From the NCBI RefSeq assembly GCF_017654505.1, contig NC_054536.1, forward strand, positions 27,548,512 to 27,612,511: a stretch of 64,000 nucleotides of DNA, given 5' to 3'. The notes under the pieces were generated by a model. It was given only the letters and a program-made list of their open reading frames with translations, had not been told where the DNA came from and did not search any database. The position numbers and the translations under genes are program-made. The stretch comes from Polyodon spathula (Eukaryota; Chordata; Actinopteri; Acipenseriformes; Polyodontidae). The stretch's first letter is position 1, and each line of letters begins with the position of its first letter. Below, in pieces: positions 23,711-38,000 of the stretch.

Positions 23711-24035
23711 TTGTATGTTTCTGAATGAAAATCTGTTTTGGGCCAGTATAAATGCATATGGGTGATGTACAGGGGTTCCCCCTCTGTGAGAATCAACTTT
23801 GAAATAAGTGGCCAAAAACGATTTAACCCCTTAAATTCCCCAGTTACCTATTTGCATTAATTGGATAACATGCCAACTTGCTATCTGTGCCATGTTTACC
23901 CACTGTTTTTGTATGAAAATTTGTTTTGGGTTGGGATACATACACATGTGGGCCGTAGAGGGGGCCTCATCTGTAAGAATCAACTTTGAAATAAGTGGCC
24001 TAGAGCGATGTGACCCCTGAAATACTCCAGTTACT
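23711..24035. repeat. Diverged tandem duplication, about 190-bp period
   Basis: Unit 1 (23711-23853) and unit 2 (23901-24035) share TTTTTGTATG, GAAAATCTGTTTTGGG, AATCAACTTTGAAATAAGTG and CCCCAGTTAC-type blocks in the same order. No coding sequence. Confidence 0.75.
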
Positions 24036-24679
24036 GATTCAATTAGGGTTACATTTGTGGGATGCGAATAAGAACCTGGAATGTCAATAAGAAACTTACC
24101 GAATAAGATGCTGGTGAATAAGAAGCCCACTTCACCATCGTGATTAATCATGTTGTAAAGTATCGCGATGCATCGATACACGATTGTCTCATCCCTAATA
24201 ATAATAGTTTTCTTTTTGATCATTCAAGAACGTTGAACTAAACGATAATAAACCGCCAAAAATGTTTTAATTATTTGGCTACACAGACATTTGGAGGTTT
24301 AGTCGTTTCAGTTAGTCGTGTTGTTTTAATTCCCCTGTCAATTTTGCAGGGCCCTAGTTTAACATCTGCTCTAGATCAATGGGATACTATTAAACATTAA
24401 CAATTAAGTGTTGTTAATGCGCATATCATGGAAACAATGCACGTGTCAAAATGTCGCATTCCTTCAAAATAGGATGTCCTTGACTTTCTAGCGTAAATTG
24501 CAAGGTATTTTTTATTTTTATAATACCGTAATAAACTCCAGAGATGTTGACCATCTGGCAATAACTGCACACAATCCATTTCCTACTGTCAGAACTGTTC
24601 ACAGATTTATGTTTATTCATTTTTTAAAACATATCTATGTTGGTGTCTCTCTCGTGATAATTGTGTGGTATTGTGCCAA

Positions 24680-24865
24680 ACTTTGCTTATCATGTCCTCT
24701 GTAGATGATCTACTCCCACCCCAGCTATCGCGGCCAGAACAGTCACAGAGTTACGCACAGACGTCATCTGACTTTTTCAGCCATACCCAGGAAGTACTGA
24801 GGTTTGTTGTTCATCACTGCGAGATTGCTCTGCCTAGCATATCTTCTACTTGTTAGTGAGGCGGA
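24680..24865 (+). promoter_or_regulatory. PDCD6IP: PDCD6IP promoter-proximal region and 5' UTR
   Basis: This is the local GC-richer stretch just before the PDCD6IP start. It includes a CREB/ATF half-site ACGTCA at 24761-24766 and a CpG-containing TATCGCGGCC, with no convincing TATA box. The start ATG at 24866 has a purine at -3 and G at +4, a good Kozak context. The transcription start itself cannot be placed. Confidence 0.4.
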
Positions 24866-25071
24866 ATGGCGACGTTTATTTCAGTCCCATTAAAGAAGTC
24901 GTCAGAGGTGGACATGGTGAAACCTCTGTCTAAATTCATCTGCGCTACCTACTCTGCCGGGGAAGAACAGGGGGAGTATGTCCGAGCCGTGGAAGAACTG
25001 AACAAGCTGCGGAAAAGTGCGGTGGGGAGGCCGCTTGACAAGCATGAAAGCTCGTTGGAGATTCTCCTGAG
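24866..25071 (+). CDS. PDCD6IP: PDCD6IP exon 1 (coding)
   Basis: It starts [16 protein letters not shown] and ends LEILL plus two bases of an Arg codon before GTGAGT. Start of the Bro1 domain. Confidence 0.97.
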
Positions 25072-25260
25072 GTGAGTTCTGTCTTGCGTAAAGTTCAGCT
25101 CAGCGACTGTAGGAGTAGGGCTGAACACAGAAGTTACTCTGAGAGGGTACGCAGTACATTGTTTGTGAATATTGTTAGCAGAACTTCCTGGGCCTGCTAC
25201 TACCTGTTGGGTCTTACTTACATGACGACTAGAAATTCTCATTCTCGGCTAGTGCCTGGA

Positions 25261-25326
<66 letters not shown>

Positions 25327-28300
25327 TTTTTTAAAATTTGATTAGTTGCTTCACAGCTAGGTTGACTGGTAAAATATCATAGCAATTGATGTATTGCTTT
25401 GGATACCACCAGGACCACCACTGCTGATGATTCGATCATCAAAAGTAATGATCTTATGCCAATTCAGATGAAAAGTAACAGCAAAGTTTTTAGCAGTTTT
25501 TCAGGTTTAATTCGTTACCGCAGACATTTGCGCAGGTAGTGTTACCGCTTGTTGCGGTGTTCAGTTGGGGCTAAGTTTATGTTCCTGACACATTCATCGT
25601 GTATTTTCTTTTGTTCATAAATGTTACGTAATGATGAAGGGGACATTTAAAAACGTGTATTTTTAAACCAAACCAGTTTAATGTTGCTGAAAGGTTTCAC
25701 CAAGTCTACTTATAAACTGAAAACAGTAAACCTTTTTTGTTGTTGTTTTGTTTGTTTTGTTAAGAGGAAGTCATTGTATAATAAAAAATGTATCCCAAAT
25801 GGAGACGACAAACCAGGAACAACATTAGATACTGTAATATGTGTCGTCGTCACATATTACGGTATCTAATGAGGGCCACACCAAGGTGCAATTCGACGAT
25901 AACCGGGCAGGTGAATAGTACTGATACTGTATTGTTCTCTTCTACATACAATACAGTAACAGGTGGGTTGGCACTTAGGTGAACTGCAGTGCAGAAGCAT
26001 TGCACACAGTAAACCTCATATTAAAAGTAATTTAGGCAACTAACTCATTACACAATTAAGCCTTTAATAAATGTCGGGCTAAAATATATTTATTAAACAT
26101 TCACAATCCATTGATTTGTGAAACTGTTAAAACATGAAGATTGTCAAATATGTTTATAATGGTATGTGAAATGCTTATATATCTGTACAATAGAGTATTA
26201 TTATTTTAAAATAAAATAGATAAATCTCATGGCAGTGTGTTATGTAGTAATTGTTTTATGCATTTATTTCAGTGAGAGTAATGTTACTGTGCCGAAAAAA
26301 AGTAATCAAGGTATGAAACCAGGATCACCCTGCTGCTGCAGTGTTCCAGTTAGTCATCATGGGACAAGATGTTAAATAAGGAAAAATAGGTGTAAAATGT
26401 TATACACTGTTTAGAAAAAAATAAGTATATAATAGAAATAAACAAATGAAAAACATTTTGTCTCTGCAGAATTTGTGGAACCTATTGTAAATATTGCAAG
26501 TATTTTGGTAGAATAACAATAAAATATGCAGAGAAACTTGACAGGTTACACTTGTCTGGGGTTCAGCAGTTACAAAACTGAAAGAACGTCAAGAAAAATC
26601 TGAATTCCACGAAGCAGCAGTAATAGTTGACAATGATTTTGTATCTGTGATGCAACTAACTAAAACACCTGTACACCAGGAGTTGAAGTCAGCTTAAAGC
26701 AGAAGTTATTTTTATATTTGAATAACTTCAAATACTTCTTATTATTGCTGTACTCTTAGTATGTTACTTCAGTTTACTAGCAAATGTGTTCCAGACGTCA
26801 CTGAAAGGAACATTTCCTTAAAGTATGTTATGCATTTGTTGAAATGAGGTGGGGTCACATGGACTTTTTGTGTGTCTTGAAGAATTTAGTGAACCTGTCA
26901 AGCTACAAGGCTAGATCCTCCCCTGTTGATCACTAATTAATTAATTAATTGATTGTGTTCACTGTTAAATTAAAACAAAATCCTACAAGTTGTGTTCTAC
27001 TTTTTTGTGCGTGTTTTGTGCAACAGGGAGGGGGGCCAGTAGATTATTCCAGCATTGTAACAAGAAGTTTTTTTCAAACATTGCACACCCGTGATACTAC
27101 AATAAGACTACAAAGAAACAGGAAATAATAATGTGTATCAACTTACTCTTGTCAGACAAATAGCCTAACAGAAAACAAAAACACAACATGCTAACTATTC
27201 TGAATAATTTCTTTTCAAGATCCTTGTGTAGATTTCTGTTAAAACTGCAGTTAAACATGTAAAGGCTTGCAGGCTATTACAATATCACATGTATGACCTA
27301 TATTACTACCGGAACCTGAAACAAAGGTCCAAGAAACACACCTGTATGGAAAGAATTAGAAAGCCCCAAGCATACAAACGGGTTATGCGTAAACAGAAAA
27401 TCTATTATGCTACAAAGTTAACATGATTAAATGTTTATATATAAACTAGAGTTGCTAGCAACTATAAAGTCTTCCAAAGAAAACATGGTTCAGTCATCAC
27501 AAATAATTGCTGATACAGCTTGTTACGTTTTCTATAATTAGTTAATGGGCTACTTAAGTTGTATCGTGTACAGAGCATAATCTTGCGCTGACGTTTAAGT
27601 GCACTGATCTGTGTTAGATACAGCTGAGGAGTTATAGGCCAGTTTGTGGGTTTTGAACTTTAGCAGAGGTCAAAGGTTATGGGTGATTTTTATATTTTTT
27701 ATAGCGCACGTATGACTTCCTATATGTGTTCAATATAAATGATTGCTGTATCTGCTCTCCTTAAGGTCTTTTTTTTTTTTTTTTTTTTTTTGTCCCTTAG
27801 CAGAGGTCAAAGGTCATAGGTAATTACATTTTTTTATTATATAGCACACTTATGACTTCCTATATGTGTTCCATATGAACCATGACTCTAACTGTGATCC
27901 CTGAGGCGCAAGGAGACTTTTTAGTTTGACGTTTTGGAGAGGTCAAAGGTTGCGGGTGATGACATTTTTTCATAGAGCACATATGTCTTCCTATACGTGT
28001 TCCATTATAACTATGACCCCATTGGCATGCCCTAGGAGATAAAATGTATATGTTAATTTCAATATGGCGCCAAACCGTGTGACCAATCTGCTTTTGATTT
28101 TAGCGGTTATTACTTTATGGGCTGCACAACTGTGCCAACATTGAAGATCATATGTGCAACACTGTTCTTGTTATGGGTCATAAAAGTCATTTTTCAATTA
28201 TCAATATGGCCGCCAAACCATGTGACCAAAACGCCATTTTGAAATCGACAGTACTTCACATTACCCTCTACCTTCATACTCTGTTTCCTGTCTGTAGTGT

Positions 28301-31300
28301 ATTGCAGTATGGAGTTATACTTTAATATATGTAAATATAGCACACATGAAATTGTTATTTTGCTCACTGCATCCATGTTTTTTAATGAAAAAGCGGGGAT
28401 TTTACAAAACTTAGAAAGGACCTTGTCGTGCAAACGTGACAGTTTTGGTGCCGATCAACTTTGCGGTTTCAGACAAGAAGGTCTTTGAATATTTTGCGCA
28501 AATCCAACGCAGCGGGCAAACCAACCCTCCAATTGATTTTGTTTCAACGTAGACATTTTATAGGCCGTTCGTGCACTATCTGCTGAAATTGTCAGATCTC
28601 CATCTTAATTCGTTTTTGTCGACAAGAGTTTTGAAAATTGTCCAATATTTTCACGAGTTCTAGCCTAGTGGCCAAACTGTCAACTTTTTCCACTTGGGGA
28701 CGCCAGTCTGGTTGTCCACACATAGGCATGCTTTTGGCGGGAAAAAATAAAAAATAAACACAGCAATAACAATAGGTTTCCCAGCCTTTGGCTGGGAAGC
28801 CTAATAATAAACACAGCATTAACAGTAGGCTTCCCCAGCCATAGGCTTATAAGCCTAATAAGACTGCACTTCTTTAAAAACCTGAGCATTTGGTCTCCTT
28901 TAATAGTGAGAGCAGTGGGGGATGCCTGGTTGAGTAGAATGGTTGGTTGTCCTTTGATCTTTATGGAATTTTGCTTATGTGGATTCTTTTACTATGCCTT
29001 TTTGTTCTTTTAGACAGAAAAAAAAAACTTCTGCTTGTGGCTTTTAGTGTTTGTTTTGTATTGTTAAAAAAAAAATCTGAACTTTAATAAATGAAGAAAA
29101 AAAAACAAGTTTCACTAGAACCCCCAATTGTAGTTGTCCTAGACCCTCAATGGGGAAATGTTTTGGAGCCCTGTAACTGATGCTATTATATCCCATAATT
29201 GATTGTATGCACTGTTAACCCAGCCTTTCTTAAACACGGCTGTAATTTACTAAAAGAAAACGGTAACCTTTTTTTTCTGAATTTTATTTGATAGACTAAA
29301 AAAACATGGTAAATTCTTGTCAAGCCCTTAAGTCTGAAAGATGCTCCAGGTTGGTTTTGCACACATGTTAAATTTAAATATTTGGGTTTATTGTGGAGAA
29401 AAGGTCCATGTTGGCTGATTTAAATCAAGTTGATTTAAATTACTTCATTTTTTTAAAATATTTTTTTTTTTTCATTTACTACCTATTTTATATAGTTTGT
29501 CATGGAAAAGACATGGAAAGTATGTTTTGAAAACCTTTTATTAACACAACTATCTTAAACTCTTACTGTCTATAAACTAAAACTCTTAGGGCTGTATTCT
29601 GATCATAGTGCAAATGCGAGTGTAAGCACATAAATGGAGCGAAGACGTTTAAAATAAATAAATAAATACAGCACTGAAATGGTATTCTGAAGACGTCTTG
29701 CCCCGTTGCACAGCGTCTGCCCCATCATTAACATATTTGCTGAAGCGATTCTGATGACATTACAGTGGGGTCCCAAATAGACAATTGAGCACTGTGTTAA
29801 GACCTGTTGAAACCAGGTTTATTTAGTGGTGCAATCAGGAGCTTTAACAGTTGAACACACTATAAAAAGCAAAGTAGTCCTAAGTAACAAATGTGTGTGT
29901 TTTGACTGACACAGAAAGAGGAAATCAAAGAAGGAAAAGCAAAAGAAAAAAATGACCGAGATGAGTGAGGGGTATTTTTCTCTGGCGTACTCCATCACTA
30001 AATTATTGTAGTTCACATTTAGAGGGTGCCGCAATGATAAATATTTTGCTTTATTTATGTATTCATTTAAGATTGAGTAATTTAGTTTGATATGTAACTA
30101 TTCACAAACCACCATTTCTAACATCCATAAATTTACAGTTTAGAGGTGCAGTAGATCTACAACTACGGTGCTACAAAAAAAAAAAAAAAAAAAACTCCAT
30201 AATAAAAAAAAAAAAAAAAATCCATAAAAAAAAAAAAAAAAGCTTATTTAAATCAGATATTAAAAAAAAAAAAAAAAAAAAAAAAATCGCCAACCCTGGA
30301 AAAGGTTAAATGCAAATAAAACCTGTAATGTATTAACTAGCTAATTGGTTTTAAAAAGAAGAGAAAATAATTGTCAACAAGATAAGAATATTTTTTTTCT
30401 TCTAAAAGAATGATTTTGGCATTGAGAGTGGAAATGTGTAATTAGATTGACCGCACTGTTGAGAAACAAGCGTTGGTGCTATTTAGCCCTTTCCTCGGCT
30501 GTAAATAGAAAATTGGGTCAAAGTCTAATTTTGTTTTTAATTTTATGGAAACTCGGGCAAAATCTGCTTTACCTGTGACCTAAGATGGTAATATGACATT
30601 TTGTTTTCCAGATGGTAGACTATGCTTGGAGATGCTGTATTCTGTGATTGTGCAAGTGCAGTTTGAAGAAACTTTGACTTCTCTGGGGCAGTTCATTTTA
30701 CAAAGCAGCTGACAGCACAAGGATAAAGACTTGTATCTTGTTGGTCCTGACTAAATATGACTAGGGTGGTTAAGTACTGCATGCAAAAATGTGTTGGTGA
30801 TCACAACAATTCACCTGACTAATTGTGGCTGTCATATTGAGGTCATAAGACTGTAGCTTCCTGTTTGTTTGGTCTGTTGCTTAAGAGTCATTCTCTGAGA
30901 CAACCAGGCACCTTGTCATAGTTACAATTGCATTAAAGATGGGATTTTCAGTTTGTTCTCATTTACCCACTTGACATGTCTTTAGAAACATTACACTGTT
31001 TGCAGTTTGTGGAAGCAGATTACAGAAGGCGTTTTTAATGTAGTTGCAGTGTGTTTTCAGTGACCGTACGACACGCTATGAGTCCAGGCAGAATGTTTCC
31101 AGGCTTGGCCCTTATCGCCAGGGTTCAGCAGTTTGACATCCGTTGCTTAAGTTTGGTAGATGAAGAGAGTGCTTAGCTTGACAGCAGAACGGAGGACGTC
31201 TGTTGATCTTCAGTCCTTCCGATCAGTTAGTTGGTTGCAGTGCTGTAGTGAACAAAAAAAATGTCAGTAAGAGTCATTAAACTTTTCTGAAACTGACCAC

Positions 31301-34300
31301 ATGTATGCAACATAAATAAGAAGCTATTTTATACTATAAAGTGGAAACAGTTGTTGTGGAAACAAATGTTGTTTATAAAGCTTCTTAATTGAACGGTTTA
31401 TATAAGGGGTGGTCAAGCCTCATGAGCCACAAACCAAAATCATAGTATGTCAGAGAGCCACAGGGCAAGAAACAGTAGCAAAAAGTACTTGGACATATTT
31501 AGAATTTCTGTGAAGCCATAAAACTAAGATCAGTTTAAAACTAAATGTAATGAATGTAAATAAAACAATATTTTTTTTAACTGATTATTCCACACACAAT
31601 TATTTATATAATCAACATCAGCACAGAATGAAAAATGTGAGTATGTGAACAGGTTTTTAATGACAGGTAGCCTGCAGTGCAAACTTCTGGTCTGTGCTAT
31701 ACAACACTTTTTTCTACCATTTGATGCATATGAGTGCTTTCTTGACAAATAGGGCTTCTGGTTTTCAGTGTTTTCCACCGACTTTTCTCTGCAAACAAAA
31801 GCACGATATTTTAACAACTGCAACATTTTTTAAGTAACATTGTTTTTAACATTGATTGCATTGTGTCGAACAAGACGGTTGTTAATGTTGTGCTTTCATT
31901 TGCATTAATTTTCTTCATTCTGCTTTCAAATCAAAGTGAAACAGTAACATTCAAACAATTTAAACCCCATTTTAAAAGAGAGGAGAAAAGTCGTTGGAAA
32001 ATGCAGAAAACCAGAAACCCAACAGATGCACTGTGCTTATTTCAAAAGTGATTACAGTACCATTCAAAACATAATTTTCACTTTAGACCAACGGTGTAAC
32101 ATTCACATTCTAACATGTACCTACAAACCACTTTTTTTACAAAAATGTCGCATTCTCTTTTTTATTTTTCCCAGCACTAATATATATCTATATAATATAC
32201 ACAGTGCCTATAGAAAGTATACACCCCCTTGAACCTTTCACATTTTGATGTGTCAGTTCCTCAGAGTTTCATGCATTTAAATGAGGATTTTTTTTCCATT
32301 TATCTACACCCCATACTCCACACTGTTAAGGGGAAAACATTTTTATTGAGAAAAAAGATTATATATTAAAGATACAAAACTGAAAAATCATAATTGGATA
32401 AGTTTCCACCCTCCCTAAGTTAATACTTGGTAGAAGCACCTTTGGCAGCAGTTACAGCTGTGAGTCTGTTGGGATATGCTCTACCAAATTTACACACCTA
32501 GATTTGGCAATATTTGACCATTCTTCTTTACAAAACTGTTCAAAGTCAAGTTCCTTGGGGAGCATTGATTGACAGCAATCTTCAAGTCATGCCACAAATT
32601 TTCAATTAGATTTAGGTTGGGGCTCTGACTGGGCCACTCAAGGACATTTACCTTTTTGTCCCTTAGCCACTCCAGTGTAGCTTTGGCTGTGTACTTTGGG
32701 TCATTGTCATGCTGAAAGGTGAACTTCCGCCCCAGTGTCAGCTTTCTTGTAGAGGGCAGCAGGTTTTCCTCAAGGACTTCTCTGTAATTTGCTCCATTCA
32801 TTTTCCCTTCTATCCTGACAAGTGCCCCAGCCCTTGCCAATGAGAAACATCTCCATAACATGATGCTACCACCACCATACTTCACAGTAGGGATGGTGTT
32901 CTTTGGGTGATGTGCTGTGTTGGGTTTGCGCCAAACATAGCGCTTTGCATTTAGGCCAAAAAGTTCAATTTTAGTTTCGTCAGACCACAAAACTTTTTGC
33001 CACATGGCTACAGAATCTCCTGAGTGTTTGTTTGCATACTTCAAATGGGATTCAAGGTGGGCTTTCTTGAGTAAAATACAGGCCAGATTTGTGGAGTGCT
33101 TGGGATATTGTTGTCACATGCACACTTTGACCAGCCTTGGCCATAAAAGCCTGCAGCTCTTGCAAAGTTGCCATGGCCTCTTGGTAGCCTCTCTGATCAG
33201 TCTCCTTCGTACTCGGTCATCCAGTTTGGAGGGACGGCCTGATCTAGGCAGGGTCTTCGTGGTGCCATACACCTTCCATTTCTTAATAATCGTCTTGACT
33301 GTGCTCCAAAGGATATTCAAGACCTTTGATATTTTTTTTATACCCGTCCCCTGATCTGTGCCTTTCAACAACTTTGTCCCGGAGTTCTTTTGAAAGCTCC
33401 TTGGTGCTCATGGTTGAGTCGTTTCTTTGAAATGCACTACCCAGCAGAGGGAAGCTACAGCAACTGTTGAATTTGTCCTGAAATCATGTGTGTCACTACA
33501 ATTTAACACAGGTGGAGGCCACTTAACTTGGTGTGTGATTTTGAAGGTGAGCGGTTACACCTGAGCTAATTTAGGATTACTAATACAAGGGGGGGTAGAC
33601 ACTTATCCAACCAACACATTTCTAGAATATTTTCTTTAGAAGTTGTGGGGTAGGATGTGTAGATAAATGAAAAAGCAAACACTATTTTAATGCATTTTAA
33701 TTCCAGGGTATCGGGCAACAAAAGGTGAAAATGTTGAAAGGGGGTGTGATTTTCTATAGGCACTGTGTGTTTGTGTTTTATATATATATTTTGTGCTGGG
33801 ACAAATACACACACACACACACAGTGTCGTACTATAAAATGTCACATTACAGAATATCGTAATACAGATAACTGCTGTTATGAAAGTACAATAAGATCAA
33901 ATTTAAGTAAGAGTAAAATAAAAAATCAGTAAGATATAAGTAAGAGCGAGTTTGACTAAGAGCAGTTATAACTTAAAGTAAATATTTGCTTATATGAGTA
34001 AAGTCCAGTAAGAACATGTAGTCAGTATGATAAATGGATGAAAATGATTTCCCAATAAGAGCAAATACAAAAAACATGTGTACTGTTACCTATAAGAGTA
34101 AAATGAGATACAAGATACAGTTATAGTTGGGAGAAGTAGTTGTATTTGGCAAGGTATGGAGCAGTTCATTGCAAGTACAAGCTGATGTAAAAACTGGTAC
34201 AATTTGAAATTTCAACCCAATTTGAAATGTCCAATTATTTATTTCAACCCGGCTCACTGCAGCTAGCCCCGCGCTGACTCGGGAGGGACGAAGACAGGCA

Positions 34301-34998
34301 CATGCATCCTCCGAAACGTGTGCCATCAGCTGTCCGCTTCTTTTCACTCTGCGGGCCCGCCATGCAACCACCTTGGAGCTACAGCGTCGGAGGACCATGC
34401 AGCTCTGGGTAGCTTACAGGCAGGCCCGGAGGCGCTCAGCCAATCTACAGGGGTCGCTGGTATGCGGTGAACCGAGGACACCCTGGCCGACCTAGACCCT
34501 CCCCACTAGGGTGGCGCTCAGCCAGTTATGCACCGCCCCCTTGGGAGCTCCCGTCCACGGTCAGCAGTGGAATAGCCTGGACCCGAACCAGCGACCTCCA
34601 GGCTATAGGGCGCATCCTGCACTCTGTGCGGAGTCTATGTGATTCTTCTTGTCATTATAAATGCCATACAGAAGTAAAGAAAAGTTGATTTCCAAATGCA
34701 TATCATTTATTATTATTTTTGTCATTTTTTTATTTATTTATTTTACAGGTACTATGATCAGCTGTGTGTCATTGAACCCAAGTTTCCATTCTCTGAAAAT
34801 CAGGTATGACAAATTTGGGTTATCTCTGTATTGAATTAAAAAGGACCTTGATATGTGGGACAGAATGATTAGATTGCAATGGACATCAATTATGTGTTTT
34901 ATTTTTCAGTTATGTTTAACATTTACCTGGAAGGATGCGTTTGATAAAGGATCACTTTTTGGAGGCTCAGTCAAGCTTGGTGAGGTTATTTTTCTTAC

Positions 34999-35030
<32 letters not shown>

Positions 35031-38000
35031 TAAGTGTAACTCACCTCCTCTGGGGTTTTAATTTCCAAATCCATTGCATAGAAGGCATCATCACCCTTTG
35101 AACAAGCAGATTTGTGCTAGGTGCTAGGCAGATACAAAACCATTGGCTGATTTTTTTAATTTTTAAAAGTATTTTATAGACATCAAAAACATTATTATTG
35201 CGAGGCAAATGTTAAAGCAGTAACCTTCAAAACCATATTTAATAGAAAGATGGTGAACAGACATGCTGTATTTTCCCTAATATTATGTTACTATCGATAA
35301 CCTGTGCTAAAGAATGTTCTTTGCACATTTCAAGTATGACATACAGATAGGTGGTTGGTCAGCCAGCCAGCCTCAATTTACCTCCGGGTTGTGAGACAGT
35401 CAATAATGTGTGCTAAAGAAGGTCATTAGCAAGTTCTTATCACAAATGGCCAAGCGGTTCTCTTAGATATATTCAAAAATCATCTGTGTGACTGCCTCCG
35501 CTATTTGTGAGAAATGTGCTTCCCTGGGGGGGGGGGGGGGGGAGATTAACGGCATAATGGTACTTTAGTAACACAGCATTAAGCATAAGGCTGAGCCTGT
35601 CTTCCGTGCCAGAGACACGGGTAGCATAAAACTTGAATACATTTACACTGCATCTGCAGTGTGCTTCACAATGGCACATGTTCTGGATTTCAAATACCAT
35701 TGGCAATCTGAAATCTGAGGTCATTTTTTTTAACTAACCCTAGGATTAAATATCTTCTATGCAGCAGTTTTTAGAAAGTACCAAAGAACAAAAACAGTGA
35801 TAAGTGTGTGCAATTGTAGGAGTGCTCTACCATGTGGTTGTTGACTGCAGCTGGAGTTGTGTCCCGTGCCTAAGGAGAGAGCACAAACGAAAGTCAAGGT
35901 CAACTCCTACAAGATAGAGCCTTCATCGAGAGGGTACTATTACAAAAGTATTTTTTTCATTATTTTCACTTTTAAAGCCTAGATTTATCTGGTACTTGTA
36001 ATGATTCATGGGGTATCCTTCAACTGAGAAAAGATTCAGGAAAATAATCCTGGAACTGTTTATAAAGAATCACATACATAATTGGAGGAAAAAATCTAAT
36101 AACTATTAAACAAATCACTTTTTACTTGTCAAAGTTTCTTATAGTTTATCAGAGCCAGATGTCTGAATGGAGAAATATTACTGATGGATAATAAAGACTG
36201 CGAAAACTGGAGGATATATAAAATATGTTATGCAAAGGCAAAATATTTGACAGACTACATATGATCTGATGCATAAACGAGGCAGCTTTTGCGACGCTCC
36301 GACAATATTGTGCAATCTATGACATCGCCCTGTATAATTAAAGTTAACAAAATAAACAATAATCTCCAATTTCCACAATAACAGTTTTATTAGAACAGTG
36401 AAAGCTATTGTGTGTTTTTATATGAACTTTGTTAATTGTAAATTTCACAAAGCTTAAAATTTAAAAACATCTTTAACCACATGGTATGTGCAAACACGTC
36501 AGTGTATATGTTCGGCTTGGGATTAAATTACTTTTTTAGATAGCTGAAATCTTGTCCTGTTTGGTTTGGGGTTGTCTTGCAAATGATCCCATCAAGGTGC
36601 AGAAAATTCACATTACCCAAAGCCTAGCTGAAGAAGACCCAATCATCCCTTCATGTCAAAGTGAGAATAGTTTGAATTATCCATCTGAGTTTTCATCCCT
36701 TCATACAAAAGTGAGACTGAATTATTCTCCAGGGAAATAAATAGAATAATAATAATAAAAAAAAAAAAACCTTTTTAAAAAAAAAAAAAAAAGTAAATTC
36801 TGTAATAAACATATTGCAGACCTTTTTTTTTCCTTCTGAGTGTGAGCGTGTCAATTATAGTTACAAAGTAAATGTGTGTTTTTAATGATCAGTTTTATTA
36901 AAAACATAACGACACTCGCTGGAAAAGCATCCCTGATACTTGTATTCGGTTCGTCGGTTCCAAAACAGGAACTGGGTACCTGGTTTCAAAGGAACAGGTC
37001 TGCTATTTACAACAGCTTGGCAGCGGTGTGACTGCAACAGAAAATGCTGAACCGTTTGTGGAGGCTACAGAAATGATTAATTAAATATAGGCTAGGTGAT
37101 TTAGTTTTAGTTTGTTCTTCTGTAAATTAATCCTCTAAAAGAAAAGGCAACAGAGCACCAGACGGTGGTTGTTGTTATTTTTTTTAAATAAGGAAGTTCA
37201 TGTTGCAGCAGGTTTAAGTTCAACACCACCTCTAGATAAACTGTTGTTACTGTAAGCACTACTAATAATCTGAAGCAGTGGTATTTCAAAATAACAGAAT
37301 CATGTTTTTACTTTAGCGAAGTAGGCTAGAATGTTTGTTTTTTTCATTAAAAAACTTGTCGTTCTTTATTGAAATACAGCTTAAAGGGGAACTGTACTCA
37401 AAATAACAAGGCTCTCTAAATGCTCTATACATAACAAATGCGTCTCGCTGCGCCAATTTTGTTAAAAAATCAAGTGTTTGGCCAATGGAAATTCAGGCCG
37501 CCACCATATTGGAACCTTTCTGGCGCCGCTGTTACATCATATCGTTGACAGCCACCCACACCAGTGAACGATGGCAGGGTTAACCATGTCGGAATGCAAA
37601 GTATTCTGGTGCAAAATTAACAAAAGGAAAAACAGCAACAAAGTATTTTTGTATGCCTAAGCCTTTAAACCAACAAAGGTCGGCCAAAACAAAGCAATAG
37701 CTAAATAATATAGGAACGGGACATATGCATTCAGTAGAATACTGTGGCTATAGAGCCAGTCAACGACAGGATGTCACACAAAGCGTGATGGAAGAGAGCT
37801 CCAATACATTCAATGTTAATTTGTTTTAATGGCTTTTATATGATATACTGCTCAAGGAGAGGCTGGAAATGCGTCAAAAGCTTTAGTTAACATGTTTTCT
37901 ATTGAAATGATTATGTATTCATTTGCATTACAGTTCCACTATTAAGTTTCACATTGAAGCTTGTTGTGTACGATTCATTCAATCAAACCAAGTAGGAATA

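Noticed and set aside
27660..28235. CRISPR-like regular repeats
   Set aside because: Repeat units are long, diverged and adjacent with no unique spacers, and the genome is a vertebrate's.
33004..33354. Plus-strand frame of 116 codons
   Set aside because: Antisense of the Tc1 transposase remnant, with no independent evidence.
32200..33767. Functional Tc1 transposon
   Set aside because: At least three frame breaks in the transposase make it inactive.
34467..34688. Plus-strand frame over the SINE at 34.2-34.6 kb
   Set aside because: It is SINE sequence, as the second copy at 40.9-41.3 kb shows; not a gene.
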